From Wuchereria bancrofti (taxonomy: Eukaryota; Nematoda; Chromadorea; Rhabditida; Onchocercidae): a stretch of 44,981 bases of DNA. Made by a program: the position numbers and the translations under genes. The stretch covers positions 14,498,897-14,543,877 of the forward strand of contig SSBO01000012.1 of the NCBI GenBank assembly GCA_005281725.1. Direction: 5' to 3'. A model generated the notes under the pieces. The model was given only the letters and a program-made list of their open reading frames with translations. It ran no database searches and was not told the origin of the DNA. Below, piece after piece: positions 34,226-44,981 of the stretch. Each line of letters begins with the position of its first letter. The first letter of the stretch is position 1.

Positions 34226-37200
34226 TTAAAATTCTGATATCTGCATAATATGTATAAATGATTCCTTGTTAATCATGGAATTTCTCATGAAAGAAATAAT
34301 TTTTCTTTCGGAGTCAATGAATTGTTTGATGATTTGTTGGACTGTAATAGCACGCGGACGTTTTGTTAATTCATCCGACCAGCAATTTTCGAGTAGCGTA
34401 ACTAAGGCTCTACCATGTTTACCTGAAATTATTTTTGATGAAAAAACAAAAAATTGTGTTCATCTGAAATTAGTTTCGATGAAAAAAAGATGAGAATTGG
34501 AGAAAGAAGGATTAAATATCTTAGTTTCACGTAAATCACATATTTGTTCCATTAAAATTTTAAAATCAACAAACCTTTCGGTATATTCAGCTGTTCAATT
34601 TTAGGTCTTAATTTGTGTACGACAACATTGTAGATGAAAATATGTGGATGCAAGGAGTTATATACGCTTTCCCGTGTCAGAAGTTCCCATAGAAGTAATG
34701 AAAAAGAATAGATATCAGCTCTATCCGTGATTTTTTGACCCTAAAAAAAAATTCAATCATCGGAAATAGAAACGCAACACTTCGAAATTCTTTTATAGTT
34801 TCTGGAATTGATTTATGAATCTAAACATACTTAAACCTAAATATGCTAAACTAAAACTACTAAACAATTTGAAAAAATGTAGTTTTAATGATTTTAAAAT
34901 GTAACAAGTGAATGAAATGATTTTAGGGATTTAAACTAAAATGTATTTGAAAAAAGAAAATTGACGTCTGCAATTCTCGCTATATATTATTTCTAAGAGT
35001 AGCTAGGTAATCAGGAACATTTGATAAACAACAGAGAATTTTTAAATCTAATTCTAAAGCTTAACTTTTTGTTGTAACTAAAGCATTAACCAAATGAATT
35101 AATCATTTGGAAGACACTAAATTGAAATAAATTAATTACTTTCTTCACAAAAGCCTTTCCTTTTTTTCTTAGTGATAATTTTATGAACTGAAAATATTAA
35201 CAGAATAAGCTATGAAACCTTTAGTAATTCTGGTGCCTTATAAGCAACGGTACCAAATCCTGCATTTACTGTTGCATCATCAACAACTAATAAGCCATTT
35301 TGCGAAGTTGTTGCAGTTTTTGAGCAACCAAAATCTGATAATTTACACGTTTTTCCATTTACGTGTACAATAATATTAGCTGCTTTAATATCCAAATGTA
35401 ATAACAAATGATTGTGACAATGCACTAAGCCACTTATCACCTCAAAATAATTAATGAGTAATTTAGCAATTGTTTGATTTCAAAAGCATGTCTATCATCT
35501 ATTGTATTCAAAATTTGAATTATTTAATTTTAATAATTAACTTGTGAATTAGAATATTCGAGAAAAAAATTTGAAATGCAAACGTTTTCTTGCTTCCTAT
35601 CAATGACATTTGAAGTTTATAATGACTACATTGAATAACCAATTCTGTTCTGCGACTTTTTTTCTAACTTTGATACGTTTGATTAAAAAACTTTTTTGAT
35701 TTCTTGACACAACTGAACAAAGAATAAAGTCAGAAATTTATGATTAAATTTAAAATTGTTAAAAGTAATGAAAAGAGAAAAAAAGGACTAAAAATGTATG
35801 AATGCATGTTTACCTGAAAAGCAAGCTCTAGACGATGCAAGAAGGTAACATTCCACTTGTCATCACCAATCAATTGCTGCAAGTTTTTCCCTTCAATAAA
35901 TTCTGTTACAACCTGTAATTTTATTTTAATCAAAAAAAAGATGAATTTTATGCATACTGTTCATTTAAATATTCTGTTACTATTATTTCTTGGGAATATG
36001 TGTTCGGAGTAGCGATATTCACCAATAATGATGAATTCTGTGATAATATTATATTACAGAGAAATACCATGAAGTAAATGCCAGATGACGTTAATGCAGC
36101 AGGAAAACCTGTAAACAAGTATCGGATGAAGTGAATGCAACCGCCTGAACAACGTATGGTGATGGCGGTAATCGGAAAGCGTTCAGTTCTGAGCAAAACG
36201 AATAAAAATCAGAAGATAACGAATGTCGACAGTGATGTAATTGCTTAATGGCTACATCACGATTGTTGTACACATATCGAAATACGGTCCCAAAGCCGCC
36301 CTCACCTGAAATTAGCCTAAAACTGAATGATACTTCAAAATTTATCAATAAGTATGAACTCCAATTTTATATTAATTTCCTTCGATGATAAAATTGCAGT
36401 GTTTAGCACGAAGACAAACTTAATTACTGAAACTTTAAAAAAAGCCAAGAGAACAATATTCATCATTATTTTGCTTATTTATATTTATGTTAAGTTACTC
36501 AAAATGCTGCAAATTAAGATTAGAATAAATTAACCAATTTAACAACTGGTCATATCCAAATAAAAAAAGTCATATATCCCTTGGATCATTTGTCGTATCA
36601 CCAAAACATATATATATCGTTGCATCTATTGGAATAAACGATCATTATAACCTTAGTAAAATTTTTGAGAAAATTAGGATTAACAATAATAAACCAATTC
36701 GATAATTGTTTTTGTCGTTAGTTGAAGTTGTCGTTTCATTTGTAACAATTACCTTCGTTTTATTCTTCCTGTCAATTTCCGTAAATTTAATAATTTTTTC
36801 TCTCCTTCCAAAATTTTTATAATTTAGTTACCTATTCATTATTAACAATCTTATTGCAAATGATATATCTATCATAAGTAAGATGACATTTGTGTATATC
36901 ACAGATCATTTTGTAAATTACTGCACAGAGAACGAACAGTAATTAGGCCAATTTCAAGATGATACTATAAACAACAACACATTAAATTTTATCGTTTAAA
37001 TACGATTTTAGTCACAACTAACTGATAAAGTTGTTTTCTTTCCGAAAATACTCGCATCAAACGTAATGGGCTTAAAATTAAGGCACCACATCGACCACTT
37101 AGCTTCATCTTTGTTGATTGCTCCTTTAAAAAAAAAGAAATAAAACAGAAAAATCAGAAATTATTTGCATATTTTTCACTTATGACGTATCTTTTGCAAA

Positions 37201-37937
37201 TTTTGCAAATAAATTTCAATTTAAATAAATGACCTAATGCGTAAAATATAGCGATTAACTTATTGAAACGACACAAAAATATTTTTTTATCACATAGTAT
37301 TCGATAATTAATTTTTTCCTTTCTTTCTGTTGCTAAAGACAACATGAGATTTGGAGTGAATGTAACAAGAATAATCAAATTTACCAGTAAGTCGTGTTGA
37401 TTAATAATTCACTTAAATATATTCGTTAGTTAAAATTCAAGTGAGAAATAATAACTTGAAATCTCTCAAAATACAATAATTCAAAACTACTAAATTTCCG
37501 AATATAGTAAAATCAATCTAGAGATGAAATAATTTCAAATGATGGAGAGAGAGAGAGAAAAAAAAAAGTACATCCATAAAGTAATTTGTTTATAAAGGAA
37601 TTACCAGAAGTGTATTGTCTACTGGATATATCATTGTCTTTTCTATATGCTTTGCGGGATAACATGCTGTTCTTCCAATTGGCGATTCTGAATCTTAATT
37701 TAATTATAATACTTGGTGAAATTAAAGATTTAAAATTTTTTGATTTTAATAATTTAAGTTAGCATAATTAAAAAGTTGATTATGAGAGCATTTTAACACG
37801 ATGCAAACTTGCTTTCACAAAAGAATGTGACAGTTTATTTTGCTTTACTTACCGTCATCATTTCGTAATTTTATCAAGCGATTGAAATGTGAGCGACACA
37901 GCGTTTCACCCCACGTCTTTATTCGCGTTTTTCGCAT
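34226..37937 (-). CDS. mos: Mos-family serine/threonine kinase (copy B)
   Basis: Complete second copy with the same six exons: 37853-37937, 36109-36305, 35814-35912, 35219-35440, 34575-34740 and 34226-34422. The predicted 321-aa protein is identical to copy A, including K49, E68, D144, D163, and the W271 and R278 positions. The possible cassette exon is at 35981-36037. No translin lies beside this copy: the block starts about 500 bp past the mos stop, after the N. If the block is an assembly duplicate, this is not a second gene. Confidence 0.85.
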
Positions 37938-40373
37938 TTCTCGCTATAATTTTTTGTTTCATTGCAATAACGAAGTGTTCGCCCTCTTTTGCATATGTCA
38001 AATTTTGCATATATGGTTGAAATTATCAGTCATAACGACAAACAGAAATGATAATATCATCCATATTCACTGACTAAACTATTAAATCAACTCTCTGACA
38101 AGTATAATCGACCATTTTTGATATCAAATTATAAATAACACTTCATATGTGCATTTTATCATCTGATATAGGAATGTCATCGTTCGATTTCTCGATAACA
38201 TTCCGGAATTTCCCTGATAATGGAATTGATCTAAACGATGAGTTTATCCCCAAATTAGATCAAAGAGATTTCAAGATACTAATTAAAGTCCACTGAAAAG
38301 TGCTCTATATCATCATTCGACTTTTCGATAACATTCCGGAACGAACCTAGTATGATGAATGTTGCCGACCTAACCAACTGCTATCAAATATCTTTAAGTA
38401 TGACATGAAGAATCATATATTTACTATATTTCATTCATTTTCACGAAATTCCGTCTAAGCTCTTATGCATGTTAAAATAGTAAAATCACGTGAAAACAGT
38501 TCAAAGAAGTCAAGAAAATGTAATGTGTCATAATACGGCAAACTTCATCATTTTGATATCGTAGTCAGTGTAGAAATTTTATTTACTAGTAGTAATCAAA
38601 TACTAAAATACTACTCGAAATGAATGAATTCAATTGAAAATTTTCAAATATATAACAAAAATTTCAAGATACATTCATTATAATTATGATTAAGTATACG
38701 TAAAATTAGTTGACGGTTGAAATGTCGAAACATAAAATGAATGATATTATTTTAAAAAAAAAGAAAAAAAAACGAATATTTAATAGCATTCTTTAGTGTG
38801 ATGAAAGTACATACTAGTAGTAGTGATATGATATAAAACAATTTCTGATGGAAAAGGTGGAAGATGTAGAATGAAATTTAAGTTTGTTTAAAGGAATTAA
38901 TTTTCAACGACGACAAATAAAACGTTTCATAAATTAAAAGAAAAAACATATTGAAAAAGAAAAATTCATTTAACATTTTATTTCTTTTTATTTTCAATTA
39001 TTTTTATGCATTCATATGTTATAATAATATATGAATTAATACTTGTACCACAGAGAAAATCAAAATTACGAATAAAATTAAAAAATGGAATTAACAAAAT
39101 TCATCTTTTACAATTATTTTATCCATTTCTATTGCTATTGCAACACTTTTGCAAGTAAAGAATATAAGTGAAGAAAATTAAATTAAATAAATTAAGTCAA
39201 ATAAGATAAAAATCAAAGGGATGCAAGTTAACATGGATAAAGTGTTCCAATTAAGACAAATCAAAGTCATCGAACACATCAAAATAAATCTTAATAAGTA
39301 TTGATAAATCACATACAAATAAGATCAATCAAGTAGATTAGAATAAATCAACATAATAGGATAATGATCTAGTAGAACGAATTGTAAAAAGGTTTAGATG
39401 TACTTTTTTTTGTTTGTATATTTATTTGTTCTCGTGCTTATTTGTTTGTTTTGTTTATGAAAGCACTTAAAAGAGCAAAATGGAATGAGCATTTCACTTT
39501 TCCTGATCCTACCATATTATTCTTTTGTTTATAAAATTTATCATTTGATCAATTCATTTCCTTGCGCAATTAAAAAGGCAGAAACTGGGTTACTAGATAA
39601 ACAATATTTCTTTTACAAAAGCAAAAAACAGTATAAGGCAAATATCTTATAAAATATATTTATTGACGAAGCTGTGTATTTATGAAAGCAATATGATGAA
39701 TGTTTTCTTTTTATCATTGAATCATTTTTTTTTCGGTTCAATAGAAAAACAACTTCTGTTTTTCATTGTATGCAAGCATCTTTCAACTATGTAACAAAAA
39801 TCAAAAATGATTTTTTAATTTATTGCAATATTTCCAATTACAGTTGTAGATAAACAGTATCGGCCGGACAAGTTAAATTAATTTCTTTTTTTTTCAACTT
39901 TTGCTTCAAATTTTTGTAACACACATACTGTTTTCATTTACAGCTAACAATTAATTATGTTTATCTTTCATTGATTCTAATAAATAAAGCCAAATGAAAA
40001 CATCTGTAAATTTCATGACTCAATATTTCTTAAAAAGTCTCAAAATTTCAGCACACTCTGCTGAATAGGTTTATCATTGCGTTATCAATTATCATTTCCT
40101 TAATCTTAGATATGGAGTTGTTCACGTCCGATTATATTACATTTATTGCGCAAATTGCATTCCTTTACTTTACTCTTTTTTTTGTTCTTTACTACAATAT
40201 CATTAATATTTATTTTGTTTCTGCTATGTTTACGCTATATTTTATATTTATTACCACTATTAAACTTATTTATGTAGATATTATATTATTGTTAATAGGA
40301 TTACCACAATGCAACATAATATATTACACTAAATTAGTATTAAATTATATTACATTATACAATTATTATATTA

Positions 40374-40414
40374 CATTATTATCATTAGTATTATTATTAT
40401 TAAATATTATATTA
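40374..40414. other. 41-bp insertion/deletion polymorphism between blocks
   Basis: Present in copy B and absent at 19970/19971 in copy A. It consists of ATT/ATC/AGT triplets and ends ATTATATTA, the same sequence that precedes it. It is therefore a tandem-type length change in a TTA-rich tract. Confidence 0.9.
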
Positions 40415-41981
40415 TACTATATATTATTATTACATTATATTATTATATCATATTATAGTATGTTGTATAAAATATTTTATATTACAATATATATCGTATA
40501 TTACACTAATTATAATACACGAAGCTAATCTTTCTGTTAATTTAAATTGAAAAATAAACTGATTATCATGAAACTGTTAAACCAAGACATGCATCCGGAT
40601 TTACAATACATACACATACGGTTCAAACAACCGACTAAGAAGAAGACGTAAATATTACAAATCAATCTGCTTTCACCTGCTCTCTTCCTAATCTTTCCTC
40701 CTATTCTCATTCCACCCATTTTCATTACCTCACTCTTCTTTCCATTTTTATTACTTCACCATTTTCTTCATTAAGCATGCAACGATACGGAAAGCAAAAA
40801 ACGAATGATACAAGCACTATTATTTGTTTGTTCATAAAGGGAAATTATCGCTTCAGTTAAAAAACAAAAAGGACGTTGATGGAAATGAAGCAGAAGTGTA
40901 GTCAGACAGTACGTTTCAAATTGTTTCCATGCACTTTCTCATTTCAGTAGTGCTATTTTTCAATGTAAGTTTCACATTCTCTTCTCCTTTTCATCTCTTT
41001 GACAAAACTTTTATAATCATATACTGATTATTATAATTATCATTCTTACTAATTATTACTAAATGCAAGTAGAACCATTTCACATCAATAGCCATTGGAC
41101 ATTAGTGGTTTATAAGTATAATTGGTTATTTATGATTAAATAACTTTTTTATATAGTTCTTTCTTTTTCTATCAATGTTATAATTGAATGGAAATGATAG
41201 TTATAGAAATAGCATTGTTGTATTGTTTGCATCCGTTTAATTGTTGATTCATAATTCATTCCATTTTTACTAAATCTTTCTAATTCATATGCCACTTTTT
41301 ATCACTTGGCTGTCAGAATAGGATGGCAAGCAGAAAATTGTTGCATATTATAAGCACTATTTGTTCTTGCTATTATCATAATAATAATTATTACTGCTAT
41401 TATTATTATTATTATTATTACTATATTACTATTACTATTATAATCATCATCACCATCATAATGTTCACCATCATCATTAGTTGCTGTTATTAATACTAAT
41501 ATTGTTACAAATATTATTGTTATTATCATCTTCTTTACTTTCCTTACCATTCGTCTTTTCCCTCGCATCACCAATTATCTCATTAACGATTAAATGATAA
41601 AAGTGTTTAAATGAATTAAATGAACAAAATAAAAGTTTAAGTTAAATTTTTTCCAAGTGATGTAAAATGTAAATTAATTAAATGTATTAATTAATTGAGA
41701 AAAAAATGTAGTTTAAAAAAAAATGCAAAACAAAATTTTCTTTGCGATCTTTTCTATCTGTCAGTGAACAAAACGAGAAGGTAACATTAGTTAGAATTTG
41801 TCCAACATAAATGAAAATCAGAAAGCGTTGTATATAGTGCGAACTGTTGACTTTAACGTTTTTGAATAAATAATGGAAGCAACAAATATCGCTTTTTCTG
41901 ATCTCCAGCTGCTGCAAAGAAGTATTTTTTAAAAAAACGAAACATGAAGGATTTTTTTTGCTAAAACTCAAGAATCAATAT

Positions 41982-42245
41982 TTAAATCAAATGAGAATAA
42001 AAAGTATTTATAAGAATAAAAAGATTATTTGCATCCTTTGCAACTAAAAATGACTTAAAATTTTGAATTTTTAAAAATTCTAACTTCAATTTTTGAAATT
42101 CAAATGGAGTGCTTCGTTCATTTTTATCTTCGTTTTTTCTCACAACTAAATAAATAACATTCGAGTGACTACCAATTTCTAGGATTTGGTCATTTGATTG
42201 TGTGAATGTAAATGCACTTTGTTTCATTTCACTTAACGATTGCAT
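41982..42245 (-). CDS. Hypothetical 87-codon frame (copy B of 21538-21801)
   Basis: Identical to the copy A frame; see that entry. No independent support. Confidence 0.15.
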   Translation of the reverse strand: MQSLSEMKQSAFTFTQSNDQILEIGSHSNVIYLVVRKNEDKNERSTPFEFQKLKLEFLKIQNFKSFLVAKDANNLFILINTFYSHLI

Positions 42246-44981
42246 TCATCGAATGAAAAATAATATCAAAAGATTTTATTTAAACAAAAAGCTTTAAAGT
42301 AAACACTTATAATTTGGTAGAAAAATGAAGAAAAAAGAAAGAAAAATTTGGTATTTTTGTTAAAACAATTTGAAAAAAAGCTCCATAAAAATTATTTTTT
42401 GATTTCATATACACAAACTTAATTTTGCTAAAAATTGTCGTGCACTATAAACATATAGCACTGTGTTTCGGCATACATCAGTCAGAAGTTAAGGATATCT
42501 AGAATTTAAGTATATATTTTCAATATATAAAAATTATATTACGAAGCTTAGTCCCTCACGTAGTTATTTTACGTCGTTCCGTGTTTTCCGACCAAAATTT
42601 TATCCATCTTTGCTTTTATTATTTTTCACAATCATACTGCATCAACACGATCATTATCTAACTATTGCTACCATTTTACGGTAATTTAGTACCTAAATCA
42701 AAAGATCATATCAAGAGACTGGAAGAGTTGAGTGGTTTGACTAAACGTTTCAAATTTCTAATATTACCGAAACTTTTGTAATAGTATTCGTTTCCATCCT
42801 TATCCTTTGTCCTCGTTCTTTTTGGAAGGATGTTATTCTACCTATTACTTTAAATTAATTTTTATTTTTAAATTAATTTTTTATTATGATCATAGAAGGC
42901 GAGAAACAAAATTAATGGTCTTACCAACATTTTTTTCTACCACTTTAATTTTAAGTTATTGTTAAACATAACTGCAGTGAGTAGTAAATAATAATAATAA
43001 TTTTTGATTATGATTATAGTCATAAATAATATTGTGATTATACAGAATAGGTCGGTGATAACACTGATAATAGCATTAACAGCATTTTTTAATAAAAAAT
43101 GTTAACAATTACATTGATTTTGGAAACGAAATGAAGCAAATATGTACTATATATAGCTATTAGTATTATTATCATACATAATGTTCTCTTCTTTTCAATT
43201 CTTTTTTCATAAAAAAAGTTGAATGGAGTGATAATAATGAATGATATGGTGGTGAATAGTAGGAAAAATTAAAAATGAAAAATGAAAATGAAATTTTACA
43301 AGTTAAATAATATTTTCGACTTGAATAATTAACTAGGTTTCATTTGAATAATTGAAGTTGCGAGTAAAAGTGAATGTTGAGTGCTAATAGTAAATGGCAA
43401 AATATACTTTCTGAAGGGCTTTGGAGAAGTTAAAATGATACCATTATAAATTGATTGGACATAGTTAATTTCCTCTTCGCCTACAATTGATTTAAATTGA
43501 TTAAATCGGACTAGTTAGTATTATAAGACTTCTTTTTCACTTGGTAATATCTAATCCAGCATTTAATTTATCAGTTCACGTGTAGTATTATTTCACATGG
43601 GATAGAATTTGACACTAAATAAATTCATAGCTGTGCTTGCATACATACACATACGTGCAGACCAGAAAATGAAAATCCATTTTGTTTGATTAAAATTATA
43701 ACCTAATAAATTTGAGTTAAAAAATTGTTACTAAAGTAGAATTGTTTGAAAAGCTACTTTCTATATTTCCTTTGTTTCATTCTACTGGAATAAAAAAACA
43801 GCTATACAAAAAAAAACATTTTTTTTCCTTTCAATATTCATTTTGCACATTGCTCCCTCGGTTATCATTTGTTCCTGATAAAACTGGCACCTATTTCATC
43901 GTCGTTGCCGTCGTCATCATCTTATGCTGGCTTCATCTATCAGTTTAAACAGTTCTCCATGGCTTGTGTTTATTTTACTTTCATTTCCTTCTCTTTTTTT
44001 CTCTTTTACTTCTTTTTTTCTATCTTCACATTTGTAAACATAAAAAATTTTACTTTTGCTATTTTCAACTGAAAATGATCGAATTTTTTTCATTAACTTT
44101 TTTGGAAAAATTTTCTTATATATTATTGTTTTTATTTTGACGAATCAGAAAGAGACAGATATATAGTAGATGGATAACTGAAGTTGGATAATTTTCATTT
44201 CATTAATTTTAACAATTTTAAATTGGAATTTTCATTTTTTCCAGATATTACGATGTCGAGGCATACAGTTATAGTAATTTCACCTAATCCTTGATAAAAT
44301 AATAAAGCACCTATTAGGTTAACGGAAATTGTATAGATAAAATCATTTGCAATGGTTGGATTAATTGGAATAATTTCATAGTTTATATCATTGATCTTTT
44401 TTCTTTTGGTTAAGTTTACGCTTGGCGACAATCATTATCATTAACATTGTCAGATATATCACAATACTATTAGTGGTATCATGTTAATAAGTATTTGTAT
44501 TCAAATATATCTCCAATAAATTGCATCAAATAATTGAGAGAGTTCACAATGATCGTTTCAAATTGAGACAGTTTCAATTGTTTTATCTTATCGCAATTTG
44601 GAGTAGTATAATATGCATGCATATCTATAATCTCCCATCACTTTAAAATTCATTCATCATTTATGAATGATATTGCAATCATGTTGTGATGTAGTGATAT
44701 CACGATATTATCAAATCATGATATTACGATGTTGGGGGTTATCATAATGTGATATAGTGATATCGCTATATTGTGATATCATAGTTTTTTTAATCATTGT
44801 TTGTAATACCGTAATATAAAAGATAGTATCGCAGTGCCCTTAGCTATGCGAAATGAAGAAGAAGCAAACTTATTTCGCGTTGTAATATATTAGACATAAA
44901 CCTATATTGCATTGTTTATCTACCCCTGTCAATCTCTATTTATGTTTATTTGTTTGTATATATATATATATATATATATAT

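Larger units (their letters stand above)
33720..44981. repeat. Recent duplicated block, copy B (matches 13317-24537)
   Basis: About 11.26 kb in the same orientation as copy A. The only difference found is a 41-bp insertion at 40374-40414. It begins directly after an N and ends with the window inside the terminal TA run. Complete identity across intergenic DNA means either an extremely recent duplication or the same locus assembled twice. Confidence 0.95.

Noticed and set aside
1..44981. CRISPR arrays, tRNA, rRNA, intact transposons or viral genes
   Set aside because: No regularly spaced identical repeats with unique spacers, no cloverleaf or rRNA-like blocks seen by eye, and no transposase or polymerase motifs in any frame. 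Small RNA genes could be missed without a covariance-model search.

Overview
The window looks like AT-rich, intron-bearing animal DNA, most likely from a nematode (filarial-type base composition). The evidence is very low GC outside exons, mostly short introns of about 100-450 bp with TTTTCAG- or TTTTTAG-like acceptors, acceptor-like sites just 5' of two start codons (as in trans-spliced worm genes), and many simple repeats. Other AT-rich, trans-splicing invertebrates are not excluded. There is no operon, ORF array, CRISPR array or recognisable RNA gene. Almost all open frames longer than 60 codons are chance or antisense frames. Coding content emerges only by joining exons.

Two real genes were reconstructed. 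Translin (tsn, + strand, 8663-10684, six exons, 238 aa) and a Mos-family serine/threonine kinase (mos, - strand, 13823-17534, six exons, 321 aa) lie tail to tail. Both join with consistent exon phases and end near the lengths of their vertebrate relatives.

Layout: 1-5365 is a diverged older tandem copy of the tsn-mos 3' region. It holds a dead translin (lost splice acceptor, 1-nt and 19-nt deletions) and the 3' end of mos, cut by a single N at 5366. 5367-8662 is mostly AT-rich spacer with one higher-GC island (about 7560-8075). 8663-17534 holds the intact tsn-mos pair, with a decayed unrecognised gene relic in the spacer. 17535-24540 is gene-poor DNA upstream of mos. 24541-33073 is gene-poor and rich in simple repeats, with one protein-like frame ending at 29471. 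33074-33400 is a third copy of 20616-20942. After an N at 33719, 33720-44981 repeats 13317-24537 and looks identical wherever I compared it, except for one 41-bp insertion. It therefore carries a second complete mos. That block is either a very recent segmental duplication or an uncollapsed haplotype/assembly artefact, and its start at an N favours the latter.

Functionally, Mos is the oocyte MAPKKK that drives ERK activation in meiosis, and translin is the RNA-binding subunit of the C3PO complex with TRAX. I see no sign that the two are co-regulated; they simply converge. The most interesting points are a clear Mos kinase in a worm-like genome, two in-frame optional coding segments (17 codons in tsn, 19 codons in mos), and the nested duplication history.
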